NCBI GenBank assembly: GCA_037043455.1
Contig: JAWPHD010001267.1
Coordinates: 248,001-312,000 of the forward strand
Reading direction: 5' to 3'
DNA length: 64,000 nucleotides
From: Cyrtodaria siliqua
Taxonomy: Eukaryota; Mollusca; Bivalvia; Adapedonta; Hiatellidae
A program made the translations under genes and the position numbers. Shown one piece after another: positions 30,619 through 43,217 of this stretch; within the stretch, counting starts at the first letter, position 1, and the number at the start of each line of letters is the position of its first letter. The notes beneath the pieces are model-generated. The model made no database searches. It saw nothing but the letters and a program-made list of their open reading frames with translations, and had not been told where the DNA came from.

Positions 30619-32856
30619 AAGATCTCTTACCGTTTAAATAATTTACAAATACACATATTCTTTCATGTGTTTCTTTCTTAACAAAAATCAACTTATATAA
30701 GAATAATAATAATAAAACAATAGCTAGTTTAAAAAGATTCATAATGCCATTTTTACAGCGCATCGGTACCATAACCCAGTTACAGGCCACGCACCAGAAT
30801 ACTACATATTCAAACGGCAACACATCCGAAGGCAAAATATCTTCGGTTGGTAACATATGTGATATCTCTGAAGATTTGTTATTTAGAAAAGGTTAAATTT
30901 GCTGATCTAAAATAAACTTACGTTGAAAGACGTACCATACCCTCACAGCATTAACACACCTGCGTCCTGCCAGAAACGAAACTTCCATAAATGTTCGTGT
31001 GCAGTAATCCGGTCATAGTCGTGATTTATTCAGCTGCCCAAGGCAGCTGACTCTTATATTGCTTTTATATCTGTCTGTGGTTAACAGACTGTGACTCATG
31101 TAAGTGGCAATAAGCATGCTTTGCAACTTGATTGGTAGCCTGTTATCAGCTGAATTATTACTATTATATGTAAATTAGCGACGGAACATTCACAAGCCTC
31201 AAAAGTGCAGTTGGTCGAGGCGCCCAGGAAGTTAGGGTTCAGCCTGCTGATTTCCCCTTTCTTTTTTTTAAATTTTCATTGGTTTCATTGCGGATGGTAA
31301 GGTAGCAACATTTCCTTTACATTTTCCACTTTGATAACGCAATCTTATAATTACACATGGTAACTGTGAAGAGTTTATATGTGTTGTAATGCACACTCTA
31401 ACGTATCCCTTACATGTGAACAATTGTATTTCTGTGCTGATGTTACAAGGTAATTGTAATCAATATGTAAGGCATGTCAGGGTATTTGAACAGAAACAAG
31501 CGAGGTCGCCCACATTGATTTAAAATGCTTGGTAGGAAGAACTGATGGTAAAAATCGGGAAGAATGTAAGAAAAAAAGGTCGTGGCGTGTTTATGTCTCC
31601 GTGACAACATTTATTTTTTTCAATATTGTTTTAACACCCGTGACTTGATGTATTATTATGTTAACTTCTTGTCTCTCGGCAGCTATTTTACGCTTGCGTA
31701 AAACCTTGCTTGTGCCCTATTTATGTTACATAACAGATATACGATGAATATATGTGACGTGGGAGTTTTCTTAAAGACCGGAAATGGTGGCTAAAAGAAG
31801 AAAATGCATGCCATTTTAGCGCCAGAAATAAACAATAAACACTGGTTATTTTATTTGTAAAGATGCATTAAAGTAGCTAGCCTGCCAACAACAGCCTAAT
31901 TTTACAAAATATATACACCGTTTCTAAACCTATTGATGACGAGGTATATATCTATAACTTACATATTTTGAGAATCCAAACTTTAAAAGACACCATATAA
32001 ACGGCTTAAGCCAGAAAGACCAAACCCCAAAAATGCAGCTTCAAATAAAGAGTTACCAACTCATAATTCATTTTACGCATATTCAATCACGAGTATTTTA
32101 AAAACAACGAATAAACCTATACGTTTAATCGGTACATATGCATTACAATATGACCTCACCTGACACCTGGATAGAGTTTTGATAAACGGTTTTGCCGTTA
32201 TTTGACGGGTTAGTTTCTTTAAAGTCATTAATAAGCAATGTGCATTACTCTTACGACTGCATTTTGCGCAGTAGCTGCCGTGACTGCTTCTCTTGCATTG
32301 TCGTTTTCAAACTGTTCTCTTACAAAATATGAGAAGAATCCGATATCATGAATTGTTAACAATTATTGAACTTATAATCGATGCTTAGTGACATTTAAAG
32401 CCATATTAATATCTTGTAAAGACAAAAACAGCAATGTCTAGTCATCGATGCCATCGGCAACACGAGATGTTCGTTTACGACATTGTCACAAGCACCTGCT
32501 CTGTTGTTAATTGATGTATTTGTTATCACATAATGCATATTTCGAGGGGTAAGCGCAAAACTATTGTAACTACATATGACTAAAGAAGGAGATACTATAG
32601 TCTTGCACTGAACCCTCGATTTGTACTTCGGAAAAAATACAACCGTTCTCTCTAGCCGTATTGTTACACACGGTAGCCATGCAGTTGTATGACGGGAGTA
32701 GTGGTAACTCTTAGGTAAACATCTATCACATGTACAGCATTTCTCTCTTCTTTCAAGAGCTAAAGTATCGCGCATATCGCGATATCGTTTCATAGTGCAA
32801 CACTGTTATTGCACGCGTAAGCATTTATGTAGATTGCACGTTTGTTGTTGGTCTTG
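30619..32856. other. Non-coding region, no supported gene
   Basis: The only long open frame (132 codons, 32395-32793, minus) has a Cys-rich patch (REKCCTCDRCLPKS) but no recognisable domain or start context, so I leave it out as a gene. No RNA gene was seen. Confidence 0.5.
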
Positions 32857-33338
32857 TATACTGAAAGGAAAAAGAAACGCATAATGGGTATTTCCGCTAT
32901 ATATTGTATGTTTGATATGCTACTGCTAATCGAATTGTACAGGGCCTGTCCTGTCGGAAAGAAGGTTTAAACTTCACCGAACACACCAATGGTTACCCCT
33001 TTACAGTTTCATTAACGACAGAATGCGCATTTGGCTCAAGCAGGTGAGCAAACATAGGCCTAAACAATTTGCAATCTCTTAACATTAAACACAATACTGA
33101 AATGGCTTGAGTTTTTCAAGCGAAACTTCAACGTTTATGAATTTTGTATAACAAAGTATACTTTGATTAAGAGGTCTACTACATGACAGAGTTGTCCTTT
33201 CTGTAATTAGTTGTAGCCCCTTTTTGTGCAAAACATGTTGATATATATCTGGAATATTACGTGGAATTAGGTGTATACATATAACAGTGAAGTATGTGCA
33301 ATTTTTTTGATTATGCGTTTCTTTTTCCTTTCAGTATA
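32857..33338. mobile_element. 482-bp MITE, copy A
   Basis: The terminal inverted repeat begins TACTGAAAGGAAAAAG and is about 27 bp, perfect between the two ends, flanked by TA. It is the same family and orientation as 42733-43217. Non-coding. The TA flanks and TIR style suggest Tc1/mariner-type mobilisation, which is inference. Confidence 0.85.
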
Positions 33339-35352
33339 TATACTATTTTAAATTCCAAAGTACCCACCTAAGTATATGTCAGTATTAGTCTTATTGATTT
33401 GTATTTTTCTTGATAAACTGTGTACAAAACGAGTTTTCACTTAATGTACTATCCATATAATGTCTCATTACATGTATCTATTTATTTCATCTTGTTAAGT
33501 TGTTTGTTTGTAATGCACTGTGTTCTGCTACTTAACAATCAACTTAAACCACTGCCAGTCCAAATGATGTTAATATTCATTTCATACGAGGAATTCGGAT
33601 ACTTCAGAACACACAAGGGAGGTAACCCGTGGTATTACGTTCCTTTATATTTATTTCAGGTGTAGCACACCCATTGCAACACAGGAAGTGTCGGCTTGGG
33701 GTAGAGGAAGTGTCGGCCAGGGGTATCGCATAATGGCGTCAATAAATAATTCTCATTTCTTTTTGTAAAAAAAAGGCATTTTCACTAATTTAAAGTGCTA
33801 TATTTGGTTTATATCACATTGTTGATCTATTTGTTATATTTTTCAAGCATTGTCATGTAAATATTGTGAGTTTTAAATTTATTTTGCTTATATGGAAATG
33901 AGTATATGAATACAATATTATGGCATCTCAGTGTTTATGTTTTTAAAGGGACCATTCATTCATGAGACACGTTCTTTCTTAGAAGATACAGGACCCCCAT
34001 TTTTCTGTGGATTTTTTGGCAGCATATGTGTCATTTGCGATGAGAATGTAAGTTATTCATTTTTAATTTGGGCCTAGATATGAATGACAACATGGCATTT
34101 AAATTTTAATTCACACACAACTCAATGCAACAATCAATGGGCGTGTTACATCTCAAGGCGATTTCGTTTTGCTCTCACAAACGTTTTGCAGACGACTCCC
34201 CGCTGTGTTATTTCCAATGCGCGTGGCGCCACGGAAACGGAATTTACCAGACCGTGATTCGGCTTCAATCGATACAAATCGTGTGGACATGGCTCGATTA
34301 TTGAGTATGTTTTAATTGGTTTATGATGGCGTTAATGGTAGTTTTATTGAAACGTAGGTAATTTATGTTACAGGTTCTTAGAGGTATCTTTGGAATATTA
34401 TTTTATTGTTTTTTATTTCTTATACTCGTTCACATTAACGGAAATACTTGCATGCCAGTTAACATGCGTATTTATATGATTTTATTCCCACGAAAGAAGA
34501 TTACACGAGCCATTTGAAAAAACATTGCAACCAAAAGGTCACAAGCTATATCAAAAAGCAAACGAAGACGTATACTGAAAAAAGGGGAGCGTGGAAGTGA
34601 TAAGTCTAAAGGATACCGTCTGTACACGTGTGGTCCGAGTATTAACTTGCATACCCCATCCAACCCCTTCTCCAAGAAGCGAAAACGGGGTTGGCTTGGG
34701 GTCTGAAAATAAACCTTAATTTCGGCCTTAAAAGTTTGCATATTGTAAAATTTAAACATTTAATAGGTAATTTTAAACAGGTTATCGTATTGTTGAATTG
34801 TATTTAACGTAATTTTCAGCTCATTTTAGACTATATATGACGATATTTTCTTCATGAAGGCAGATCACCCACTGTTTCCTGGGTAGAACCAGTACTGTAT
34901 AACTCCCGCCATTGAACAATTGAAGCTACCCAAATGGCTGTTTTTTCCCCTCAAAATTTCAGTTCCAAGACGGTAAAGAATATTGTCATTAATGATGATA
35001 CTTGCAAAACAAACATTACTCAAACAATGCGAAAACCCCATAAAAAGAATAATAAATTGCAGTCTATCGATTAAAGGACAAATTTCACTTAGTCTACGGA
35101 CACCGAAAACTCTCTAGCCCCGACTTTTAAATGTGTAATTTAAGAGTTGACGCAAGATTAAAAATAACACGCAGATTAAGTTTGCATGGACTATGAATGT
35201 ATATTATTATTTGCTTGTCCTTTGCGATCACCAAGCCCAATCGTTGTGGCACTGCTTAAGCCGGCGTTACATTACCTCTCATGAACAGTCTCAATACAAA
35301 CGAGTCTACTTTTCCCTCTTCTTTGTGTTCGTTGCTTCCAAGGGATCCATGT
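33339..35352. other. Non-coding region, no supported gene
   Basis: AT-rich with scattered short open frames. GGAAGTGTCGGC is duplicated at about 33686 and 33708. An imperfect hairpin (ACCCCATCCAACCCC against GGGGTTGGCTTGGGGT) lies at 34653-34702. Nothing else was recognised. Confidence 0.5.
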
Positions 35353-37917
35353 TTCAGAATTCAGTCTTCTCTGATACTTTGTTACGGCTGGGAACCGTTG
35401 GCCCTCTTATTCAGAATTCAGTCTTCTCTGATACTTTGTTACGGCTGGGAACCGTTGGCCCTCTTATTCAGAATTCGGTCTTCTCTGATACTTTGTTACG
35501 GCTGGGAACCGTTGGCCCTCTTATTCAGAATTCGGTCTTCTCTGATACTTTGTTACGGCTGGGAACCGTTGGCCCTCTTATTCAGAATTCGGTCTTCTCT
35601 GATACTTTGTTACGGCTGGGAACCGTTGGCCCTCTTATTCAGAATTCGGTCTTCTCTGATACTTTGTTACGGCTGGGAACCGTTGGCCCTCTTATTCAGA
35701 ATTCGGTCTTCTCTGATACTTTGTTACGGCTGGGAACCGTTGGCCCTCTTATTCAGAATTCGGTCTTCTCTGATACTTTGTTACGGCTGGGAACCGTTGG
35801 CCCTCTTATTCAGAATTCGGTCTTCTCTGATACTTTGTTACGGCTGGGAACCGTTGGCCCTCTTATTCAGAATTCGGTCTTCTCTGATACTTTGTTACGG
35901 CTGGGAACCGTTGGCCCTCTTATTCAGAATTCGGTCTTCTCTGATACTTTGTTACGGCTGGGAACCGTTGGCCCTCTTATTCAGAATTCGGTCTTCTCTG
36001 ATACTTTGTTACGGCTGGGAACCGTTGGCCCTCTTATTCAGAATTCGGTCTTCTCTGATACTTTGTTACGGCTGGGAACCGTTGGCCCTCTTATTCAGAA
36101 TTCAGTCTTCTCTGATACTTTGTTACGGCTGGGAACCGTTGGCCCTCTTATTCAGAATTCAGTCTTCTCTGATACTTTGTTACGGCTGGGAACCGTTGGC
36201 CCTCTTATTCAGAATTCGGTCTTCTCTGATACTTTGTTACGGCTGGGAACCGTTGGCCCTCTTATTCAGAATTCGGTCTTCTCTGATACTTTGTTACGGC
36301 TGGGAACCGTTGGCCCTCTTATTCAGAATTCGGTCTTCTCTGATACTTTGTTACGGCTGGGAACCGTTGGCCCTCTTATTCAGAATTCGGTCTTCTCTGA
36401 TACTTTGTTACGGCTGGGAACCGTTGGCCCTCTTATTCAGAATTCGGTCTTCTCTGATACTTTGTTACGGCTGGGAACCGTTGGCCCTCTTATTCAGAAT
36501 TCGGTCTTCTCTGATACTTTGTTACGGCTGGGAACCGTTGGCCCTCTTATTCAGAATTCGGTCTTCTCTGATACTTTGTTACGGCTGGGAACCGTTGGCC
36601 CTCTTATTCAGAATTCGGTCTTCTATGATACTTTGTTACGGCTGGGAACCGTTGGCCCTCTTATTCAGAATTCGGTCTTCTCTGATACTTTGTTACGGCT
36701 GGGAACCGTTGGCCCTCTTATTCAGAATTCGGTCTTCTCTGATACTTTGTTACGGCTGGGAACCGTTGGCCCTCTTATTCAGAATTCGGTCTTCTCTGAT
36801 ACTTTGCTACGGCTGGGAACCGTTGGCCCTCTTATTCAGAATTCGGTCTTCTCTGATACTTTGTTACGGCTGGGAACCGTTGGCCCTCTTATTCAGAATT
36901 CGGTCTTCTCTGATACTTTGTTATGGCTGGGAACCGTTGGCCCTCTTATTCAGAATTCAGTCTTCTCTGATACTTTGTTACGGCTGGGAACCGTTGGCCC
37001 TCTTATTCAGAATTCAGTCTTCTCTGATACTTTGTTACGGCTGGGAACCGTTGGCCCTCTTATTCAGAATTCGGTCTTCTCTGATACTTTGTTACGGCTG
37101 GGAACCGTTGGCCCTCTTATTCAGAATTCGGTCTTCTCTGATACTTTGTTACGGCTGGGAACCGTTGGCCCTCTTATTCAGAATTCGGTCTTCTCTGATA
37201 CTTTGTTACGGCTGGGAACCGTTGGCCCTCTTATTCAGAATTCGGTCTTCTCTGATACTTTGTTACGGCTGGGAACCGTTGGCCCTCTTATTCAGAATTC
37301 GGTCTTCTCTGATACTTTGTTACGGCTGGGAACCGTTGGCCCTCTTATTCAGAATTCGGTCTTCTCTGATACTTTGTTACGGCTGGGAACCGTTGGCCCT
37401 CTTATTCAGAATTCGGTCTTCTCTGATACTTTGTTACGGCTGGGAACCGTTGGCCCTCTTATTCAGAATTCGGTCTTCTATGATACTTTGTTACGGCTGG
37501 GAACCGTTGGCCCTCTTATTCAGAATTCGGTCTTCTCTGATACTTTGTTACGGCTGGGAACCGTTGGCCCTCTTATTCAGAATTCGGTCTTCTCTGATAC
37601 TTTGTTACGGCTGGGAACCGTTGGCCCTCTTATTCAGAATTCGGTCTTCTCTGATACTTTGCTACGGCTGGGAACCGTTGGCCCTCTTATTCAGAATTCA
37701 GTCTTCTCTGATACTTTGTTACGGCTGGGAACCGTTGGCCCTCTTATTCAGAATTCAGTCTTCTCTGATACTTTGTTACGGCTGGGAACCGTTGGCCCTC
37801 TTATTCAGAATTCAGTCTTCTCTGATACTTTGTTACGGCTGGGAACCGTTGGCCCTCTTATTCAGAATTCAGTCTTCTCTGATACTTTGTTACGGCTGGG
37901 AACCGTTGGCCCTCTTA
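35353..37917. repeat. 57-bp tandem array, exactly 45 copies
   Basis: Unit of 57 bp with a GAATTC site near its start (TTCAGAATTCGGTCTTCTCT...). The array spans 2565 bp, exactly 45 units. Units are almost identical; variants are an A or G after GAATTC, CTAT for CTCT, GCTAC for GTTAC and one TTATGG. Since 57 is 19 codons and the unit lacks stops in two plus frames, 915- and 884-codon frames run through it. Both frames being open equally argues against coding. Confidence 0.97.
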
Positions 37918-38638
37918 AATGTGAGAATACATTAATATAACTTACTTTTGATAGTCATGCCTTTAATTTATCGGATGTTACACTAGTATTAAGAGCTTCA
38001 AAGTTGTCTCAATCGGAGTGTTTGAGAGATGTCCAACAAACATTACGATCCACGTAATGTGTCCGTTTAATGGTCAGTTGGGCAAAACTGTGACATTGTC
38101 CGACCACAGTGCGTCTTCAATGGAGATCATCGAAGTTTACCCCTCCTGCGCGAAGCATTTCCTTTTGTTAAGTGTGGACATTTAGATTGTGTAGAAAGCT
38201 TGAAATGACTTCCTAAACCCGTATGTTATATAATTCTAATCTTCCCCGGATGGAATTCGCCTCTCAGATGAGTGTTTAGTTGCAGTTACATAATTAAATA
38301 ATGTTTTAATTAAATTTTAGAAAAGGGCATTATCTTCGCTGATGATGCAGCAAACTCATTGACACGTGCTACTCGAGCTTATTGAATTCGATCAAGTGAA
38401 TGTATCGACAATGACTGTTTTAAAATTAAGTACAATGTCATTCTATCAATCTTGTATATTGTGTTCCTGTTTTCAGCCCTCAATTAAAATAGAATGACAT
38501 TGCCAATTGTTGATTTTAGTTTAAGCATGATCTTGTAGCTCGGCTACTGACTCCATGATACCCATCACACGGACATACACTTACGGATTTCTGCGAACTA
38601 AATCAGAGTCCATGCAAGTATATAACAAAATAGATATT
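37918..38638. other. Non-coding spacer
   Basis: No open frame of note, RNA or repeat was recognised. Confidence 0.55.
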
Positions 38639-38790
38639 GAAGTCGATTCTTACGAATGGTGGGAGGTATACAGTGGTTCTACCCAAGAATAAGAGCTCCC
38701 CACCCCACCACAAAAATTCGACCGTCATACATAGCCTAAAATGTGCTGGAAAATGACGTTAAATAACAAACAAACACATATTGTAAATCA
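38639..38790 (+). mobile_element. 5'-truncated SINE
   Basis: Matches the body and tail of the SINE at 39412: CGATTCTTACGAATGGTGGG, then CCACCACAAAAATTCGACCG and an ACAAACAAACAC end. No tRNA-like head. Confidence 0.7.
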
Positions 38791-39411
38791 TGTTCGTGTA
38801 TCGATAACGTGAGGTGAATATCCAGTCAAAAGTATATAAATTATATGTGTACATGTTTTAGCATATACTTGCGCTGGAGGATTTCATAGCGTTATCATAC
38901 CGCTACGTGGATACCGTCTAAGATAGTCTGCTTGTTTCGTGTTCTTTTGGTTTCCAATGACCATCTTTTATATTCCATTAGAATTAATGCAAACTTTTGT
39001 GCGCTGAACCTCGACATAATCTTCTTCTTCTTCCGTCTTCTTCTTCTTGTACTTTTCTTTATTTGAACTTGCTCATGGGAAACGATTTCAAACGTTAGCA
39101 TTGTGCTTTGTGTGTGTGCTAGGTATAGAGCTAACCAGTTCCTGTTTTCGTTTGCATTTATATTAGTTCGCTTTAATTTTGTGTCATTTGTGCAAGCACT
39201 AAGATTTTGTGAAAAAGTTCGATGCGTCTCTCTGTTTTTAGGACAGGGAGGGATGTCAGTAAAATTATGGAAGATGGAATAAACCTATACTTGATATTAC
39301 ACCAATTACATCCCATATGTATTTATGTCCTTCCACAGTTCTGCAAGCATAGTCAACTATCATGTCCTTACATGTACAATTTATATTAAAGTACCATGCA
39401 GTGACCACAGA

Positions 39412-39650
39412 TAGCGTCTCCGTGGCCGAATGGTTAACGACGTTGCGTTGTAAACTTCGCCTCTCACCGCTGCGGGTTCGAATCCCACTGGGAGCTAGAC
39501 TTGTAAGTGAGGAAGTGTCGATTCTTACGGATGGTGGGAGGTGTACAGTATTGGTTCTACCTAGGCCTCCACCACAAAAAATCGACCGTAACCTTACATG
39601 TGTTGAAAATGACGTAAAACACCATACAAACAAAAAAAAAACACGTTTAT
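39412..39650 (+). mobile_element. Full-length tRNA-derived SINE
   Basis: The head carries a perfect Pol III A box (TGGCCGAATGG, 39423-39433) and B box (GGTTCGAATCC, 39475-39485) at tRNA spacing, tRNA-Ser/Leu-like in style. The body (CGATTCTTACGGATGGTGGG, CTAGGCCTCCACCACAAAAA) and tail (AATGACGTAAAACACC, then ACAAACAAAAAAAAAC) match the truncated copy at 38.64 kb and the tail at 13.97 kb. Open frames of 96 and 122 codons over it are incidental. Confidence 0.88.
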
Positions 39651-39718
39651 AGGAGGTGGGCGTTCTTCCAGACCGCCTCAGATGTTGTACGATTATTCCA
39701 CTGGAACGCTAAACATTA

Positions 39719-39925
39719 TTAGAGCTGAGCTTCGTACAAATGCATATGATTGTTCCACAGCTTCCGATGAGATAAATGGTTAGAGCGAGGTGGTGCACAC
39801 ACTGTCAGGTTTAAAGTTCTCCGGCCATGTTTTGTTTCATGAACATGTTTATGTTTATTTAAATCGAAATTAATACGCAACAATAGATATTTACAATACA
39901 CACATTGCAATATCTGTGAAAAGCG
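39719..39925 (-). pseudogene. Possible C2H2 zinc-finger exon relic
   Basis: Minus strand, after a CTTTTCACAG acceptor-like site, reads LQCVYCKYLLLRINFDLNKH then KHVH. This is a C-x2-C-x13-H-x3-H spacing, one residue longer than a normal finger. A few residues later come a lone Cys and SNHLS, like the start of a next finger. No second intact finger is present. Short and degenerate, so low confidence. Confidence 0.3.
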
Positions 39926-40395
39926 AGAATAAGATTTTATTTGATGACGTAGAAAACTTTGAACAGGTAAATTAATCCACAGATAAATGTATTTCAGCTA
40001 TACATTTCAGTTTTACCGCATTTCCCCGTGCAGTCACGCAGTGGTAAAAGTAGTATCTATGTCATACAAATAATACTTATTTTTACAAACAACTTAGTAG
40101 CGGTTTTCAATATGTGTTTCTCTCGGAGACTATCAATAAATGTTCATATGTTTAAGAATTAAATTGTCAACTGATAATACTACAAAAAGGGTGGCCATTC
40201 ATCTTTCAGATGCGAACTCGCACCGTTCCAAAGATGTTGGTAGTCACCACCTGTGTATATCATACTGACTTACCTCTTACGTACCATTTACGGGGAATAA
40301 AGGGAGTTGTTCTTAAAAATAAATCCAGTTTTAAATGTTATACTAACATAGTCTGACAGACAAGTCGTGTTTTTTGTAAGTAAAAGCGATAATTG
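39926..40395. other. Non-coding spacer
   Basis: No gene or repeat was recognised. Confidence 0.55.
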
Positions 40396-40650
40396 TATAG
40401 TGGAACTGTTTGTACATCGTGCTGGTGTATAGTGGAACTGTTTGTACATCGTGCTGGAGTATAGTGGAACTGTTTGTACATCGTGCTGGTGTATAGTGGA
40501 ACTGTTTGTACATCGTGCTGGTGTATAGTGGAACTGTTTGTACATCGTGCTGGTGTATAGTGGAACTGTTTGTACATCGTGCTGGTGTATAGTGGAACTG
40601 TTTGTACATCGTGCTGGTGTATAGCTGAACTGTTTGTACATCGTGCTGGT
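40396..40650. repeat. 32-bp minisatellite, 8 copies
   Basis: Unit TATAGTGGAACTGTTTGTAC plus ATCGTGCTGGTG, nearly invariant. 32 is not divisible by three, so three overlapping minus frames each read the array with a different phase (Tyr-Lys-Gln-Phe/His, Pro-Ala-Arg-Cys and so on). None is a gene. Confidence 0.97.
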
Positions 40651-41920
40651 TCCTCCTTTATTCTACTTCTAGAATAATAGATGGAGTTCACAAGAAAGTT
40701 GCGATTACCGAATATTTTGGATTCTTAATCTATTAACAATCATGAGGCATGTCTTACTTTCGCCACGTTTGAATGTGGCCAATACTGCCAGCCACCGGCG
40801 TGAATAGATGATCGTCACTTTTGTATAACCGCTTTCATTTTGGCATTTCCGTCTGGCTCAAACTTCTTCATTCATCTGGAAGTAAATGTGGTAACATTAC
40901 ATATGTCAGAATCTGTGTTTAGACAGTTGTGGTTAGACTATGAGAAAAACAAAATGATTGAAGAGAACGTTCTAAAGAAGACTGATACAAATTAATAAAA
41001 TTAATAAACCTAAAACATACGGAGTATGTGTGGCATGCTAGTATTTATAGTGTTACATGTTTATGACAATAGATCAACTCACATTTGCGCATACTAGTTT
41101 AAACTTTGTATTTATACTGAATCCATTTCGACTTCTCTTAGATATATACACTGTCATTGTGTATGTTGTCTGGTGACGACGCATGTGTACCTTTTGTCTG
41201 CACTCTTTGTGTATCTTTTTATTTTCGTTTTTAAAAAAATCGTTTTAATACTTCAATAACCTGACAATACTTTTGAAATACTTCCAATGGATACCTTTTT
41301 TTAAGACTTTAGATTGGATGAATTTGAACAGCTTGAACACTTACTATCCACACGTCTTTATCTGTCGAATGACATACAGACGGCGATATACTCTCAATAT
41401 TAAATAAAGTAACAAACAAGTTTAAACGGAAATCAGAGTTTCAAATGTAATAAACATATAACTGAAACCAACTTATCCGGGACATGTATGTTTATACGAC
41501 AAACGTCAAAGATAGTTGTTATTTCGCCGCTTTAGACTAGAGCAACAGAGCTATGCCTCCCTGGCGTGTCTGATGGGCAACTTCATCCTTAATCTCATTT
41601 CTGTCTGAGGTATCTAACCTAATATGATATATTAACGGGACGTAAAATCCCAGATTACGACACACATTGGTATACTAGTGTGTGTGTGCATGCTATCACA
41701 ATTTTAAAACCAGTATCAGTTTAAACAAACCTTTTAACCCCCGCACCGAATTTTAACATTCGTGAAGAAAACCAGCGTCTTTACCATCACGGTGTGGGAT
41801 CTTAAGAAGAGCAGACTTTATAGACGTCAACGTTTATTTAAATGAAATGGATGACACGTTTGAAACATTTGCTGCGGATTTAGTACCAATATCAGTTAAG
41901 TAGATGTGTCAACCGCAGAA
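40651..41920. other. Non-coding region
   Basis: No open frame of interest. No RNA gene, repeat or element was recognised. Confidence 0.55.
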
Positions 41921-42330
41921 GGTTAACATAGTTTGGCACTTACCCTCAGTGTGTAGGTTTAGGTTAACATAGTTTGGCACTTACCCTCATTGTGTAGGTT
42001 TAGGTTAACATAGTTTGGCACTTACCCTCATCATGTAGGTTTAGGTTAATATAGTTTGGCACTTACCCTCATCGTGTAGGTTTAGGTTAACATAGTTTGG
42101 CACTTACCCTCATCGTGTAGGTTTAGGTTAACATAGTTGGCACTTACCCTCATCGTGTAGGTTTAGGTTAACATAGTTTGGCACTTACCCTCATCGTGTA
42201 GGTTTAGGTTAACATAGTTTGGCACTTACCCTCATCGTGTAGGTTTAGGTTAACATAGTTTGGCACTTACCCTCATCGTGTAGGTTTAGGTTAACATAGT
42301 TTGGCACTTACCCTCATTGTGTAGGTTTAA
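41921..42330. repeat. 41-bp minisatellite, 10 copies
   Basis: Unit GGTTAACATAGTTTGGCACT plus TACCCTCATCGTGTAGGTTTA. Copies vary mainly at TCATCGTG / TCATTGTG / TCATCATG, and one copy lacks a T. Confidence 0.96.
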
Positions 42331-42732
42331 CAGTAATACAATGTAGAAGGCGTTTAATAATCGGTGGTGTTATAACGTAGATGTAACAAAACATTCACAA
42401 TAGTTTATGCCCCTGGATGTTAATTTCAGGAATGAAATGAGTGCTAAGTAACATATAGTCAGCATAACTGGTCTTTGAAGTTGAACATACTCAAGATTGT
42501 TGTTTGTTTTTCGCTTACACATTTAAAGAACTTGCTGCTGTGTATCCGCGGTTTGGGGCTTCCTTCAAATGAAAATGACAATAAAGCAATATTCCGCAAT
42601 TTCAGATTCCAACAAGATCCCAGAAGTTTACGAAAGGATCGGTCCTGTATAAAAATGACACGCTCAGTGGTATAATCAAAGCGTATTCAACACACACTTT
42701 AATTAGTGAAAACTCAAATTTGAGAAAAAGAC
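42331..42732. other. Non-coding spacer
   Basis: A 66-codon frame (42475-42675, plus) has no recognisable feature. Confidence 0.5.
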
Positions 42733-43217
42733 TATACTGAAAAGAAAAAGAAACGCATAATGGGTATTTCCGCTATATATTGTATGTTTAATATGCTACT
42801 TCTAATCAAATGGTACAATGGTACAGGGCGACATTAGGCCTGTCCTTTCGGAAAGGAGGTTTAAACAGCACCGAACACACCAATGGTTACCCCTTTAAAG
42901 TTTCATTATCGACATAATGCGCATTTGGTTCAAGCAGGTGAGCAAACTTAGGCTTTAAACGTTGCAATCTCTTAACATTAAACACAATACTGAAATGGTT
43001 TGACTTTTTCAAGCGAAACTTCAACATTTATGAATTTCGTGTAACAAAGTATACTTTGATTAAAGGGTCTATTACATGACAGAGTTGTCGTTGTAGCCCA
43101 TTTTTGTACAAAACACGTTGAGCTGTATCTGGAATATTACGTGGAATTAGGTGAATATAATAGTGTAGATAGAATAGGCAATTTTTTGATTATGCGTTTC
43201 TTTTTCCTTTCAGTATA
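42733..43217. mobile_element. 485-bp MITE, copy B
   Basis: Same family, same orientation and nearly the same length as 32857-33338, including internal blocks such as CACCAATGGTTACCCCTTTA and GGAATATTACGTGGAATTAG. Its left TIR has one mismatch to the right TIR. Confidence 0.85.

Noticed and set aside
32395..32793. 132-codon minus-strand frame with a Cys-rich patch
   Set aside because: No domain spacing typical of zinc fingers, no start or splice context; could be chance.
35353..37917. CRISPR-like array
   Set aside because: Units are contiguous with no unique spacers, and the genome is eukaryotic. This applies to all arrays in the window.
35193..37940. 915- and 884-codon open frames across the 57-bp array
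   Set aside because: Two frames are equally open because the unit is 19 codons without stops in either. There is no start context or non-repeat domain. Repeat DNA explains them.
40288..40691. Three overlapping ~90-117-codon frames with YKQF / PARCTNSS repeats
   Set aside because: They reflect the 32-bp unit cycling through phases.
41921..42330. Telomere-like repeat (TTAGGTTA within the 41-bp unit)
   Set aside because: The TTAGG-like piece is short and embedded in a longer unrelated unit; there is no run of short telomeric repeats.
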